Source of the DNA: an uncultured Mediterraneibacter sp.
GTDB taxonomy: Bacteria > Bacillota > Clostridia > Lachnospirales > Lachnospiraceae
Reading direction: 5' to 3'
Length of the DNA stretch: 64,000 nt
Assembly: GCF_934309415.1 (NCBI RefSeq)
Contig: NZ_CAKRDI010000017.1
Span: 1-64,000, forward strand
The notes under the pieces are model-generated. The model was not told where the DNA came from. It searched no databases and was given only the letters and a program-made list of their open reading frames with translations. The position numbers and the translations under genes are program-made. Of this stretch, positions 35,836 to 45,188 are shown in pieces. Position 1 is the first letter of the stretch. Each line of letters starts with the position of its first letter.

Positions 35836-35902
35836 GTATAATACATTTTTTTCATAAAATCCATTCTTATTTCCAAATCCGTTTCGTCCATGTTAATTAG
35901 CA

Positions 35903-36045
35903 GTTACTGTTCAGACCATAGCTAATCACTTTGCTGATTAGCTATGAGGATGCACGTTTTGGCCTGAATGCATCTCGCCCATCGTCGCAGACGATTCTGA
36001 ATGGCGAGATGCGTTACTGTTTGCAGCTATGCTGTGAACAGTAAC
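35903..36045. repeat. Family A element, subtype I, with target duplication
   Basis: The orientation is opposite to the copy at 7757. The direct repeat AATTAGCA flanks it (35895-35902 and 36046-36053). Confidence 0.9.
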
Positions 36046-36172
36046 AATTAGCAGAGTGAATCATATGCGAAATTTTTTCATATAAAATTTCGTATAAATT
36101 TGTGTTGAAAATAAAAGCGTTTTAGTATATCATTAGATAGAATTATGAATCAAATCAATGGGAGGTTTACAC

Positions 36173-36709
36173 ATGAACGCTACTGAATGTATTAAAACTC
36201 GCAGAAGTATCCGTAAATATAAGCCAGAACCAGTTGACCATTCTTTACTGGAGTCAGTTGTTTCGTTGGCTTCTTATTCCCCTTCCTGGAAAAACACTCA
36301 GATCACTCGTTACATCGCAATCGAAGATTCTTCTCTTCTTGGCAAAATCGCAGACGAATGTACCCCGGTATATAATTCTAATATTATAAAGCAGGCACCG
36401 GTTTTGATTGCCGTAACTCTGATCAAAGGAAGATGTGGCTTCGAACGTGACGGTTCTTATTCTACTAAAAAAGAAGACCGCTGGCAGATGTTCGATGTCG
36501 GTGCTGCCTGCCAGACATTTTGTCTTGCTGCAAAAGACAAAGGACTTGGCACAGTCATCATGGGGATTTTTGATGAGGATAAAATCACAGAACTTTTAAA
36601 CATCCCGGAAGATCGTGAGCTTGCAGCACTGATTGCTGTCGGCTGGCCGGACATTGAACCGGAAGCACCAAAGAGAAAAACGGTCGAAGACTTACTGGAG
36701 TATATCTAA
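36173..36709 (+). CDS. Nitroreductase-family protein
   Basis: An FMN-dependent oxidoreductase of the nitroreductase fold, 178 residues. The N-terminal ECIKTRRSIRKYKPEPVDHSLLE is the FMN phosphate-binding motif. SPSWKNTQITRYIAI and the GLGTVIMGIFDEDKI segment also match. I start at the ATG at 36173 with GGGAGG seven bases upstream. It is flanked by repeats on both sides and has no operon partner. Substrate is unknown. Confidence 0.9.
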   Translation: MNATECIKTRRSIRKYKPEPVDHSLLESVVSLASYSPSWKNTQITRYIAIEDSSLLGKIADECTPVYNSNIIKQAPVLIAVTLIKGRCGFERDGSYSTKKEDRWQMFDVGAACQTFCLAAKDKGLGTVIMGIFDEDKITELLNIPEDRELAALIAVGWPDIEPEAPKRKTVEDLLEYI

Positions 36710-36733
36710 CAAAGAATGTGCCTCGGCACATTC

Positions 36734-36873
36734 TAGCGCCTGCAGCGGTCGCTTGCGACATCTTCCTTGTACGCCGCAGTGCGCATCCTCGCGGAGCGTT
36801 TTTATATATTAGGAAAGAGCACTTTCTTAATATATAAAAAATGCTTTCTGCAGGACTTTTAAGACACACTCTA
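36734..36873. repeat. Composite family E/C repeat
   Basis: It starts TAGCGCCTGCAGCGG and ends TTTTAAGACACACTCTA. The inner part is almost identical to 9725-9834, including the ATATTAGGAAAG hairpin, which may act as a terminator for the nitroreductase gene. Confidence 0.8.
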
Positions 36874-36891
36874 AAATACAGATAAAATTTA

Positions 36892-36911
36892 CAGTGATGC
36901 GATTTCACATC
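36892..36911 (+). promoter_or_regulatory. Short hairpin before the pyrB ribosome site
   Basis: GTGATG / CATCAC forms a small stem just upstream of AGGAGG. It could modulate pyrB translation or be chance. No PyrR-type attenuator is obvious. Confidence 0.3.
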
Positions 36912-36928
36912 ACACAGGAGGTTAATTT

Positions 36929-37849
36929 ATGAGACATTTAATGAGCCCACTGGATTTTTCAGTGGAAGAACTGGACAAACTGCTTGACCTTGCACAGGAT
37001 ATCGAAGCACACCGTGAGAAATATGCTCACGCATGCGAAGGTAAAAAACTTGCTACATTATTTTATGAGCCAAGTACACGTACACGTCTGAGCCACGAAG
37101 CAGCTATGCTGAACCTTGGCGGAAGCATTATGGGATTCTCTTCTGCAAACTCAAGTTCTGCTGCAAAGGGAGAAAGCGTATCTGATACAATCAGAACGAT
37201 CTCCTGCTACGCAGACATCTGCGCAATGAGACATCCAAAAGAAGGGGCTCCAATGGTTGCATGCCAGCATTCCAGCATCCCTGTTATCAATGCCGGAGAT
37301 GGTGGACATCAGCATCCTACACAGACACTGACTGACCTTCTTACAATCCGTAACGTAAAAGGCCGTCTTGACAACATGACAATCGGTCTCTGCGGTGACC
37401 TGAAGTTTGGACGTACTGTTCACTCCCTGATCAACGCACTTGTAAGATATGAAGGAATTCGTTTCATCCTTATCTCTCCTGAAGAGCTGAGACTTCCGGA
37501 ATACATCCGCCATGATGTACTGGATAAAAATAACATTCCTTATGAAGAAGTAGTTCGTCTGGAAGATGCTATGCCAAAACTTGATATTCTCTACATGACA
37601 CGTGTACAGAAAGAACGTTTCTTCAACGAAGAGGATTATGTTCGTATGAAAGACTTCTACATTCTTGATAAAGAGAAAATGAAACTTGCTCCGGAAGATA
37701 TGTATGTACTTCATCCACTTCCGCGTGTAAATGAGATCTCTGTTGATGTAGATGATGATCCGCGTGCAGCATATTTCCGTCAGGTACAGTACGGTGTTTA
37801 TGTTCGTATGGCACTGATCCTGACACTGCTTGACATTCACGTAGACTAA
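36929..37849 (+). CDS. pyrB: Aspartate carbamoyltransferase catalytic subunit
   Basis: It condenses carbamoyl phosphate and aspartate in pyrimidine synthesis. The carbamoyl phosphate motif is [16 protein letters not shown], the aspartate loop follows with [16 protein letters not shown], and the C-terminal [15 protein letters not shown] is typical. The 306 residues match the class that pairs with a regulatory subunit. It is followed after 63 bases by pyrI, in which a trace of family A (GTGATTAGCTTTGGTCTGAACAGTAA) is visible. Confidence 0.97.
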   Translation: MRHLMSPLDFSVEELDKLLDLAQDIEAHREKYAHACEGKKLATLFYEPSTRTRLSHEAAMLNLGGSIMGFSSANSSSAAKGESVSDTIRTISCYADICAMRHPKEGAPMVACQHSSIPVINAGDGGHQHPTQTLTDLLTIRNVKGRLDNMTIGLCGDLKFGRTVHSLINALVRYEGIRFILISPEELRLPEYIRHDVLDKNNIPYEEVVRLEDAMPKLDILYMTRVQKERFFNEEDYVRMKDFYILDKEKMKLAPEDMYVLHPLPRVNEISVDVDDDPRAAYFRQVQYGVYVRMALILTLLDIHVD

Positions 37850-37912
37850 AAGGTGATTAGCTTTGGTCTGAACAGTAATTGAATCATTCACAAATGAAAG
37901 GGGAACAAACCA

Positions 37913-38359
37913 ATGGTAGAAAATACATTAAGCGTAGGCCGCATTTCAGAAGGCTTCGTACTCGATCACATCGAGGCTGGAAAGAGCATGGAGATTTATA
38001 AATATCTTCATCTTGACAAGCTTGACTGCTGTGTTGCTATTATTAAAAATGCAAAGAGTAACAAGATGGGCAAAAAAGACATCATGAAGATTGAATGCCC
38101 GATTGATTTCATGGATCTTGACATCCTTGGATTCATCGATCACAACATCACAATCAACATCATTGAAAACGGTGAGATCATCGACAAGAAACCTCTGGCT
38201 CTTCCAAAAGAGATCAAGAATGTAATCCGCTGCAAGAACCCAAGATGCATCACATCCATCGAGCAGGGACTGGATCATATCTTTGTTCTGACTGATGAAG
38301 AGAATCAGGTTTACAGATGCAAATATTGTGAAGAAAAATATAGAAGAAGAATGAGATAA
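37913..38359 (+). CDS. pyrI: Aspartate carbamoyltransferase regulatory subunit
   Basis: It binds CTP/ATP and holds the catalytic trimers together. The C-terminal zinc domain has the four Cys pattern CKNPRCI...YRCKYC, and the N-terminal allosteric domain includes KIECPIDFMDLDILGFIDHN. The 148-residue length is normal. GAAAGGGG precedes the ATG. A pyrBI pair with a regulatory subunit is found in many Clostridia but not in Bacillus. Confidence 0.95.
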   Translation: MVENTLSVGRISEGFVLDHIEAGKSMEIYKYLHLDKLDCCVAIIKNAKSNKMGKKDIMKIECPIDFMDLDILGFIDHNITINIIENGEIIDKKPLALPKEIKNVIRCKNPRCITSIEQGLDHIFVLTDEENQVYRCKYCEEKYRRRMR

Positions 38360-38660
38360 TTTAATCGAAAAGGGCCGCGATGCGAGGAACTCTTCCAACG
38401 CAGCGCAGGGCCCGTTCCCTCAGCCTTTTGAGGAATTGTAACGAAAAAGCAGATAGGCACCGTGTGTGGTTTCTATCTGCTTTTTCTAACAATTCGCGCA
38501 AAATGTCTTCGTCCACTCTTACGCCAAATGCGCTACTTATGGAAAAGTTCCTCACACCGCTTACTATTTCCGCAAGTGGAGAGCCGGAACGCTCCTGCCA
38601 TGCATTGCTCCTACAGTACGTTTTTTCTTACTAAACTTATCAAATGGGAAGGGAAAAATA
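38360..38660. other. Stretch 3' of pyrI with several hairpins
   Basis: Besides the terminator at 38444-38486, GGGCCGCGATGCG...CGCAGCGCAGGGCCC (about 38374-38413) and CCTCAGCCTTTTGAGG (38418-38433) can fold. A 64-codon frame on the minus strand runs through the terminator and has no ribosome site. I see no convincing gene. Confidence 0.4.
38444..38486 (+). terminator. Terminator of pyrB-pyrI
   Basis: The 13-bp perfect stem AAAAAGCAGATAG / CTATCTGCTTTTT ends in a T run; it can work on both strands. Confidence 0.9.
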
Positions 38661-38706
38661 GTCTGGGGCAGACACGAACCACTCACGGTAAGTGCTCTGC
38701 CCCAGG
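38654..38706 (-). terminator. Terminator of the DAHP synthase gene
   Basis: The stem CTGGGGCA / TGCCCCAG extends with GAGCAC / GTGTC on the loop side. On the minus strand it is followed by TATTTTTCCC. Confidence 0.85.
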
Positions 38707-38732
38707 CGTTACAAACATTCAAACAAAAACGA

Positions 38733-39764
38733 TTAACACTCCTCAGCGATCTTGTAGATGAGTCTTTCTGTATCATCCCACCCAAGGCAAGGATCTGTAA
38801 TGGACTTTCCATAGATTCTGTTTTCGTCAATCTTCTGGTTGCCTTCTTCGAGGTAACTTTCGATCATAACACCCTTTACCATCTTCTTCACGTCATCATT
38901 GTATCTTCTGCTGTGAAGTACTTCGCTGACGATACGGATCTGCTCTTTGAACTGTTTGTTGGAGTTTGAATGGTTGGCATCGATAATTGCTGCCGGGTTC
39001 TTTAATGTTCTCTTTCCGTAAACTTCTACCAGACGTACAAGATCTTCATAATGGTAGTTTGGAATACATGTTCCGTATTTATCCACTCCACCTCTCAGGA
39101 TTACGTGAGCAAGATCATTTCCTTCTGTTGTTACATCCATTCCTCTGTAGATGAAGTTGTGGGAGCTCTGTGCTGCAATTACAGAGTTCATCATAACAGA
39201 GAAGTCTCCACTGGTCGGGTTCTTCATTCCAACCGGAATATCCATTCCACTTGCTGTCAGACGGTGCTGCTGGTTCTCTACGGAACGTGCTCCTACTGCC
39301 TCATAAGAAAGAATATCATCCAGATAACTTCTGTTCTCCGGATACAGCATCTCATCTGCTGCTGTCAGTCCTGTCTCCTTGATCGCACGGATATGCATTC
39401 TGCGGATCGCAATGATTCCTTCCAGAAGGTTTGGTGCCTGATCCGGCTCCGGCTGGTGAAGCATTCCTTTGTATCCCTCGCCTGTTGTGCGCGGTTTATT
39501 TGTATAAATACGTGGAATGATCATCAGCTTGTCTCTGACTTTTTCATTTACTTTTGCAAGACGGTCTACATACTCACATACGGAATCTTCATTGTCTGCT
39601 GAACAAGGTCCTACGATAACTACAAATTTATCAGATTTTCCTTCAAAAATTTCACGAATCTCTTTATCTCTTTTGGCTTTCAGTTCTACAAGCTCTTTCG
39701 GCAGAGGGTATTCTGCTTTCAGATCTGCAGGTAATGGAAGCTCTGCATTTACTTTCATTCCCAT
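38733..39764 (-). CDS. 3-deoxy-7-phosphoheptulonate synthase (AroFGH type)
   Basis: It is the first enzyme of aromatic amino acid synthesis and joins phosphoenolpyruvate and erythrose 4-phosphate. Family marks are VIVGPCSADNEDSVCEYVDRL, MRIYTNKPRTTGEGYKG in the form MIIPRIYTNKPRTT, GMKNPTSGDF and IIDANHSNSNKQF. The 343 residues fit the E. coli AroFGH class without an ACT or chorismate mutase domain. AGGAG precedes the ATG. Erythrose 4-phosphate can come from transketolase chemistry. Feedback specificity (Phe or Tyr) is not readable. Confidence 0.95.
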   Translation of the reverse strand: MGMKVNAELPLPADLKAEYPLPKELVELKAKRDKEIREIFEGKSDKFVVIVGPCSADNEDSVCEYVDRLAKVNEKVRDKLMIIPRIYTNKPRTTGEGYKGMLHQPEPDQAPNLLEGIIAIRRMHIRAIKETGLTAADEMLYPENRSYLDDILSYEAVGARSVENQQHRLTASGMDIPVGMKNPTSGDFSVMMNSVIAAQSSHNFIYRGMDVTTEGNDLAHVILRGGVDKYGTCIPNYHYEDLVRLVEVYGKRTLKNPAAIIDANHSNSNKQFKEQIRIVSEVLHSRRYNDDVKKMVKGVMIESYLEEGNQKIDENRIYGKSITDPCLGWDDTERLIYKIAEEC

Positions 39765-39816
39765 AACGTTCTTCTCCTGTTAATTCTATTTTGTCTTTTC
39801 ATATCCGGAGCTCTGT

Positions 39817-39849
39817 AAAAAGAAAAGGAGTTTCTAAATAGAAACTCCT
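39817..39849 (-). terminator. Terminator of rnpB
   Basis: The stem GGAGTTTC / GAAACTCC is followed on the minus strand by TTTTCTTTTT. Confidence 0.88.
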
Positions 39850-39870
39850 CCTACCATCTCCGTAATTAAG

Positions 39871-40217
39871 CAAAACGATAAGCCGGGTTATGTCGTTGGA
39901 CAATCATCTATCTAGGCACCGCGTTACCGCTGTGCTCAAGCGACCAACCTGAAACGTGACGGGCAACCACATTGTTTCTATCCGGTCTTGCTTCGGATGG
40001 GGTTTACATGTGCCCTCTCTGTTACCAGAGAGGCGGTAGTCTCTTACACTGCCTTTCCACCCTTACCTGCCGGGAAACCCGACGGGCGGTTTATTTCTGT
40101 TGCACTGGCCTTGGAGTCACCTCCACCGGACGTTATCCGGCATCCTGCCCTGTGAAGCCCGGACTTTCCTCGCCTGCGGCCTTTCGGCACTTGCAGCCGC
40201 GATTGTCTGTCTTACTT
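39871..40217 (-). ncRNA. rnpB: RNase P RNA, class A
   Basis: It is the catalytic RNA that matures tRNA 5' ends. On the minus strand the conserved cores are GAGGAAAGTCCGGGC near the 5' end (P4/CR I), AGGGCAGGATGCCGG, GGTGACTCCAAGGCCAGTGC, and the 3' AACCCGGCTTATCG. The GGGTTT segment that pairs with tRNA CCA is embedded in the internal loop. The length of about 347 bases and layout fit the class A (ancestral) form seen in Clostridia. The ends are placed from the promoter and the final conserved stem and may be off by a few bases. Confidence 0.93.
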
Positions 40218-40230
40218 AACACAGTTTAAA

Positions 40231-40259
40231 ATTATACTAAGAAACTGTTCGTTTGTCTA
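40231..40259 (-). promoter_or_regulatory. Promoter of rnpB
   Basis: On the minus strand TAGACA (40254-40259), a 17-base spacer and TATAAT (40231-40236) place the start about 7 bases downstream, at the expected 5' end of the RNA. Confidence 0.8.
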
Positions 40260-40340
40260 CCATTTAACAAGTTTTTCTTAAAATATATCAAGCTAAATAA
40301 TCAGCAAAGTGATTATCTACGGGCAGATAGCCGACAGATA

Positions 40341-40820
40341 TCACTGTGCAAGTCCCTCATCTACAATCAGGCCTGTTCCATCTGCTGCCGTTGTTGCCAG
40401 TTCATCACACCGTTCATTCTGCGGATGTCCGGCATGGCCTTTCACCCAATGGAATGTAACATCATGCTGTGCCTTCGCAGCAAGAAGTCGTTTCCAGAGA
40501 TCTGTATTTTTCACCGGTTCATTCTTTCCACGCTTCCAGCCTTTTTTCAGCCATCCATCTACCCAGTGCTGATTAAATGCATTTACCACATACTGTGAAT
40601 CTGAATATACTTCCACAGTACACGGACGATTCAACGCCTCCAGTCCGACAATCACTGCCATCAGTTCCATTCTGTTATTGGTTGTTCTTTTATATCCCTG
40701 TGACAACTCCTTTGTGTGAAGCTGTCCTTTTGTATCCACATACTCAAGTACCGCTCCGTATCCGCCCGGTCCGTCCGGGTTTCCTCTCGCCGCACCATCT
40801 GTGTATAATTTTACAAGCAT
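40341..40820 (-). CDS. rnhA: Ribonuclease HI
   Basis: It cleaves the RNA of RNA-DNA hybrids. The catalytic acidic residues are in [19 protein letters not shown] (Asp8), [15 protein letters not shown] (Glu), [11 protein letters not shown] (Asp) and the C-terminal CDELATTAA (Asp), with His in [11 protein letters not shown]. The 159 residues give a complete enzyme. It lies between rnpB and the MBL-fold gene on the same strand; a scrap of family A is seen at about 40298-40320. Confidence 0.95.
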   Translation of the reverse strand: MLVKLYTDGAARGNPDGPGGYGAVLEYVDTKGQLHTKELSQGYKRTTNNRMELMAVIVGLEALNRPCTVEVYSDSQYVVNAFNQHWVDGWLKKGWKRGKNEPVKNTDLWKRLLAAKAQHDVTFHWVKGHAGHPQNERCDELATTAADGTGLIVDEGLAQ

Positions 40821-40893
40821 CTCCTGGTTCCCTCTTTCTTTTCTATTTTTCGTAAATGCTTACCATTGTCGTTTTTCTATCTTCGAATATTAA

Positions 40894-41601
40894 CTATTCG
40901 ATCTCAAAGATCTGTCCTGCTTTTTCGATTCGGACAATTTTATTTGCATACTCTTGCGCGCATTTTTCTCCTGCAAGCTGATCAAAGATTTTATAATCTC
41001 CCCAGAAATGCATCGGGAACACGATCTTTGTATCTGTATGTCTCATAAAATAATCCAATCCCCAGCAGTACTGTTTTTCCAGTCTTGGATCTACCGGAAC
41101 AAATGCCAGGTCAATCTGTCTGCCCTGTATTTTATCAATTTCTTCCCGATAGGCGCGTCCCATCTCTGCATTCTCTTCTTCTGGCTCACCTTCCCAGTGC
41201 CACCAGTTCAGATCTCCTGCATGGTAGATTGTCTTTCCGTCATATTCCACCAGAAATGCAACTCCCTCGTCTGTAGAACGAAGTGTCTGAATCTTTGCTG
41301 CTCCAATCGCCTGCTGTTCTCCCGGATTCATCTGCAGAATCTCACTTTCATCCACGCCCTCTGCCGCATTCTTTTCCAACGGAATATCAGAGGAAAGAAT
41401 GAATACAATTTCTGCAAATTCTTTTCTTAATTTAAAAATATCTTTTCTGTAATGGTCATAGTGGGAATGACTGGCAAACACATACATTTTCTTATCTGAA
41501 TCAAATTTCGGCAGATCACCTTTATAATAATCAAACAGAAAATAAGCGTCTTCAAACTCTGTCAAAAAGCCGCTATGATCTAAAAATGTTACTTTCAACA
41601 T
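40894..41601 (-). CDS. MBL-fold metallo-hydrolase
   Basis: The 235-residue protein is of the UlaG-like metallo-beta-lactamase fold. The metal motif is FASHSHYDHYRKD, preceded by FLDHSGFLTEFEDAYFLFDYY, and later ligands are in IYHAGDLNWWHWEGE and VFPMHFWGDY. I start at the ATG at 41601 (MLKVTFLDHSG). The longer reading from 41688 would add residues coded by a family B repeat (NETVIYETMYYVR), so it is unlikely. Substrate is unknown. Confidence 0.85.
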   Translation of the reverse strand: MLKVTFLDHSGFLTEFEDAYFLFDYYKGDLPKFDSDKKMYVFASHSHYDHYRKDIFKLRKEFAEIVFILSSDIPLEKNAAEGVDESEILQMNPGEQQAIGAAKIQTLRSTDEGVAFLVEYDGKTIYHAGDLNWWHWEGEPEEENAEMGRAYREEIDKIQGRQIDLAFVPVDPRLEKQYCWGLDYFMRHTDTKIVFPMHFWGDYKIFDQLAGEKCAQEYANKIVRIEKAGQIFEIE

Positions 41602-41655
41602 ATCTGTATCCTGCCCTGCTATATTTCTATAATTAATTGCATTAAGTCTTACATA

Positions 41656-41814
41656 GTACATCGTTTCATAAATAACTGTCTCATTCACGCAGAATGCGGA
41701 TTCGAGTGTTCAGCTGAAAAAACGTAGGCGTAGCGGGCTACGTCGAGGCTTTTTCAACTGAGCAATCGGATTCGCAGGCAAGTGTATGAGGCAGTTATTT
41801 TGAAAACGATGTAC
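41656..41814. repeat. Family B palindromic element abutting family E
   Basis: It is almost identical to 54810-54968. The inverted ends are TACATCGTTTCATAAATAACTG / CAGTTATTTTGAAAACGATGTA. The inner arms CAGCTGAAAAA...TTTTTCAACTG and GTAGGCGTAGC/GGCTACGTC also pair. Its right end touches the TAGAG end of the family E element that follows. Confidence 0.9.
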
Positions 41815-41978
41815 TAGAGTGTATCTTAAAAATGCTTTCTGCAAGATATATGTCACAATTTATGGGAGATTTTGTCTGAATGAGGGAGGCGTAGCAGGCT
41901 ACGTCAACCGAACGAAGGCAAAATATACCGTAAAGTGGGGCATGTAGATTGCAGGAATGATTTTTCAGACACGCTCTA
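41815..41978. repeat. Family E element; supplies the MogA-like stop
   Basis: It is bounded by TAGAGTGTATCTTAAAAATG and ATGATTTTTCAGACACGCTCTA. The last triplet, CTA on the plus strand, is the TAG stop of the gene at 41976. It includes an extra inner segment (GAGGGAGGCGTAGCAGGCTA) not in the 89-base copy. Confidence 0.85.
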
Positions 41979-42446
41979 GTTTTGTGATGCAAGTATCTCT
42001 ACCGTCTGCACAATCTCCGGAAGAATATATTCCATATCTTCCTTTGCCATCTTGGCACTGGACGGAAGATTGATCATCAATGTATTCTTTCGGATTCCTG
42101 CCACGGAACGGTCTAATATAATTTTCTTTGTATAACGCATATTATAAGCACGCAGTGCCTCCGGGATCCCCGGGAGCAGACGGTCTGCCACTTCCATAAG
42201 TGCATCCGGCGCACAGTCCTTTTCTCTGAAACCAATCGAACCTGTCGTCAGAATCAGATCCGCCTCACCGTCATCCACTAATTTCTTTATCACCGACACA
42301 AGCATCTCCTTATCCTCCGGAAATGCTCCTGCCGCTTTTACTTCAAATCCTGCCTGAAGCAGCATTCTTTTTAATGTTGATGCCACAGCAACCTTCCCTT
42401 TTGCCTTATAAGCACCTGTATCTAATGCAAAAATGACTGCATTCAT
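41976..42446 (-). CDS. MogA/MoaB-like molybdopterin-binding domain protein
   Basis: The 156-residue product has the MoCF-binding fold of proteins that adenylate molybdopterin. The conserved core is ADLILTTGSIGFREKDCAPDALMEVADRLLPGIPEALR, where the family usually has TTGGTG; here the Gly-Gly is Gly-Ser. I start at the ATG at 42446 (MNAVIFALDTGAYK). It lies downstream of the deaminase and phosphorylase genes. No other molybdenum gene is present, so the role is uncertain. The TAG stop is the end of a family E repeat. Confidence 0.78.
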   Translation of the reverse strand: MNAVIFALDTGAYKAKGKVAVASTLKRMLLQAGFEVKAAGAFPEDKEMLVSVIKKLVDDGEADLILTTGSIGFREKDCAPDALMEVADRLLPGIPEALRAYNMRYTKKIILDRSVAGIRKNTLMINLPSSAKMAKEDMEYILPEIVQTVEILASQN

Positions 42447-42602
42447 CTTATGTACCCCTTCCTGTAATATCCAGAGCATATCTGAAAATATTTTCTGTAA
42501 ACACGCTCTGACTCCAAGTCGCAAAAATATTTTTCCTGCAGAGTTTCTGCACAATATTCCGACTGATCAGATCAGATATTTATAAATCTGCCTGCATACA
42601 GA

Positions 42603-43883
42603 TTACCCCAGAATTCGTCTTGCCGATGCATTCGCTTTCTCATAAATCTCCTGCACGGTAGAATCCAGATAAAATCTACCATCCTGGTACAGAATCTTTC
42701 CGCCGACCATGGTCAGTTTCACATTCTGCTTGCTTCCGCTATATACAAGATTTTTCTCCAGATTCTGCAACGGCTGCATATTCGGCTGCATCAGATCGAT
42801 CAGGATCAGATCTGCTTTTTTGCCTTCGGCAAGCACATCGCACTCTGTCAGTCCCATTGCATGTGCGCCTGTAACTGTGGCCATCTTCAGCACTTCCAGC
42901 GCCGGAACCGCTTCCGGATCATCACAGACAGCCTTCTGAAGTCCTGTCACAAGGAACATTTCCCGGAACATATCCAGACAGTTATTGCTGGCCGGTCCAT
43001 CCGTACCGATCGCGACCGGAATTTTTTCATCCAGATAACGTTTTACCGGCGCAATTCCGCTCGCAAGTTTCAAGTTTGATGCCGGATTTGTCACTACGTA
43101 CAAACCACGTTTTTTTATAATCTCAAAATCTCCGTCATCCATATGAACTCCATGGAACAGTCCTCCCCCATAATTGAACAGTCCCAGTGAATCCAGATAC
43201 GCGACCGGAGTCATCCCTGTACGCTCACGGCATCCTTCTACTTCTTTTCTCGTCTCAGAACAATGTACATAAACCGGCGCCTTATATTTCTCTGCAAGTG
43301 CTGCCAGCCCCTCCATACGCTCTTTTCCGGTTGTATATTCCGCATGGAATCCCAACTGATAAGACAGCAGTCTGGACGGATCCTGATTATAAAGATGGTA
43401 ATCTTCCTCCACCTGTTCCAGACTTCCCACAAAATCATTCATGCTGTCGCAAAATACCGTACGGAATCCACAGTCTTTCATCGCCTGTGCCACGGCCGGG
43501 CGATGCATGTACATATCAAATGCCGCCGTCATTCCACTGGTCAGATATTCCATCACCGCCAGCTTTGTCAGCCAGTATACATCCTCATCTGTCAACTTCG
43601 CTTCCGCCGGAAATACACGCTCATTCAACCACTCATCCAGTTTCATATCATCTGCATGAGAACGCAGAAATGTCATCGGAGAATGTGTATGTGCATTTTT
43701 AAATCCGGGAAGAACCAGATTTCCTTCCGCATCGATTTCTTTGTCCCAGGATGCATCTTCCGGTTTTTCAACGGACGACCCCACGTAACTGATCACATCT
43801 CCGTCGATCCAGAGTTCTCCTTCGAAGATTTCGTGTCCCTCTTCCATTGTCAGAATCCTGGCATTATATATTCTTGTTTTCAT
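42603..43883 (-). CDS. Amidohydrolase, S-adenosylhomocysteine / methylthioadenosine deaminase type
   Basis: It is a metal-dependent deaminase of the amidohydrolase superfamily (MtaD/TrzN group). The metal sites are FKNAHTHSPMTFLRSH, HCSETRKEVEGC, the His in LFHGVHMDD and the Asp in VAIGTDGPASNNCLDMF. The 426-residue length is normal. It lies 59 bases after a purine nucleoside phosphorylase gene, which supports a role in purine nucleoside salvage. A guanine- or cytosine-type specificity cannot be excluded. Confidence 0.88.
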   Translation of the reverse strand: MKTRIYNARILTMEEGHEIFEGELWIDGDVISYVGSSVEKPEDASWDKEIDAEGNLVLPGFKNAHTHSPMTFLRSHADDMKLDEWLNERVFPAEAKLTDEDVYWLTKLAVMEYLTSGMTAAFDMYMHRPAVAQAMKDCGFRTVFCDSMNDFVGSLEQVEEDYHLYNQDPSRLLSYQLGFHAEYTTGKERMEGLAALAEKYKAPVYVHCSETRKEVEGCRERTGMTPVAYLDSLGLFNYGGGLFHGVHMDDGDFEIIKKRGLYVVTNPASNLKLASGIAPVKRYLDEKIPVAIGTDGPASNNCLDMFREMFLVTGLQKAVCDDPEAVPALEVLKMATVTGAHAMGLTECDVLAEGKKADLILIDLMQPNMQPLQNLEKNLVYSGSKQNVKLTMVGGKILYQDGRFYLDSTVQEIYEKANASARRILG

Positions 43884-43942
43884 CTGTTACTTCTCTCCTT
43901 GACCGAGTATCCATTCTATATTCTTTCTAAATATCCGTTTTC

Positions 43943-44779
43943 TTAAACTGTTCTATCTTTCATCTTTTCAACGATCTTTGTCACAAGATGCGCAAATGCT
44001 TTTCCGCTCTTGTCCGCTACATTCTGCACATCCTGATGGCTCAGTTCTGCTTCTGTAATGCCACTTGCCATGTTGGAGATACAGGAAATACCACACACGC
44101 GGATGCCTGCATGACGCGCTGTGATTGCCTCACAGGCAGTACTCATACCAACTGCATCTGCACCCAGTGCCGCAAACATTCTGATTTCCGCAGGACTTTC
44201 AAAATTCGGACCGGAGGTCTGCAGATAGACTCCTTCCTGAATCGGGATTTCTTCTTCCTTCGCAGTTTCACGAATCAGCTCCTGAAGCTTCTCATCATAA
44301 ATGTGGCTCATATCCGGGAAACGGACTCCCAGTTCCGCTACATTTTCCCCACGCAATGGAGATGGAACAAAATTGGAAATCTGATCTGTGATCATCATGA
44401 AATCACCCTCGTGGAAGTTCCGGTTAATTCCACCGGAAGCATTCGTCAGAAACAGAATTTCGATCCCCATTCTCTTCATCAGACGAACCGGAAGAACTAC
44501 TTCTTCCATTGTATATCCTTCATAATAATGCACACGGCCTTTCATTACAACCGCCGGCACCTCGCCAATATACCCAAGCAGAAATCTTCCATCATGTCCC
44601 TGCACTGTAGACACCGGGAATCCCGGGATCTCACGATATGGAATCTCCTGCTCCACTCTCATATTCTTTGCATAACCACCCAGGCCAGATCCTAAGATCA
44701 ATCCGACTTTCGGCACAAAATCTGTTACCGATCTATAATATTCATAACATTTCTCAAGTTTTTCATACTGTATACTCAT
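43943..44779 (-). CDS. Purine nucleoside phosphorylase
   Basis: It cleaves purine nucleosides with phosphate to the base and ribose 1-phosphate. The trimeric PNP/MTAP family signature is clear: LILGSGLGGYAKN for phosphate, KGRVHYYEGYTMEEV, LTNASGGINRNF and the purine-site TSGPNFESPAEIR, VGMSTACEAI. The 278 residues fit the PunA type. AGGAGG precedes the ATG. It is the first gene of the salvage set with the deaminase. Confidence 0.95.
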   Translation of the reverse strand: MSIQYEKLEKCYEYYRSVTDFVPKVGLILGSGLGGYAKNMRVEQEIPYREIPGFPVSTVQGHDGRFLLGYIGEVPAVVMKGRVHYYEGYTMEEVVLPVRLMKRMGIEILFLTNASGGINRNFHEGDFMMITDQISNFVPSPLRGENVAELGVRFPDMSHIYDEKLQELIRETAKEEEIPIQEGVYLQTSGPNFESPAEIRMFAALGADAVGMSTACEAITARHAGIRVCGISCISNMASGITEAELSHQDVQNVADKSGKAFAHLVTKIVEKMKDRTV

Positions 44780-45047
44780 GTTAATCCCTCCTGTCCACTT
44801 TCCCCGACTCTGTTTCAGAATTCCATTAAATCCTTTGCTTCCATATCACATTCTCAGTAACCTGATTTGTTCTGCAAACGATCCGTAAAGAAAGCTTTCA
44901 TTTCTATTTGTTGATGGTCTGCTACTGCTCTTGTCTCACCTTGTTTTAAACAGAACAGTAACGAAAGTCTTACTATTTTATTATAAGTGCAAATAGAGAA
45001 ATTGACAACTGCTTTTCCTGTGTCATCACAATAGCATCGTTCTGTTG
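44780..45047. other. Intergenic stretch 5' of the purine salvage genes
   Basis: It must hold the promoter of the phosphorylase gene, but I see no strong consensus match and no gene. Confidence 0.4.
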
Positions 45048-45188
45048 GTTACTGTTCACAGCATAGCTGCAAACAGTAACGCATCTCGCCATTTAGAATC
45101 GCCTACGGCGATGGGCGAGATACATTCAGGACAAAACGTGCATCCTCCATGCCAATCAGCGGAGTGATTGACATGGGAGTGAACAGTA
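45048..45188. repeat. Family A element, mixed subtype, no target duplication
   Basis: The left end GTTACTGTTCACAGC is intact. The right end TGAACAGTAA runs straight into the ptsI terminator stem. The central stem has the subtype II loop (CGCCTACGGCG) with one unpaired position. Confidence 0.85.

Noticed and set aside
38361..38555. 64-codon frame on the minus strand with fairly protein-like content
   Set aside because: It starts at GTG with no ribosome site and runs through the perfect pyrBI terminator stem.
41602..41688. N-terminal extension of the MBL-fold hydrolase from an upstream ATG
   Set aside because: The added residues are coded by the end of a family B repeat and precede a better-placed start at the conserved MLKVTFLDHSG.
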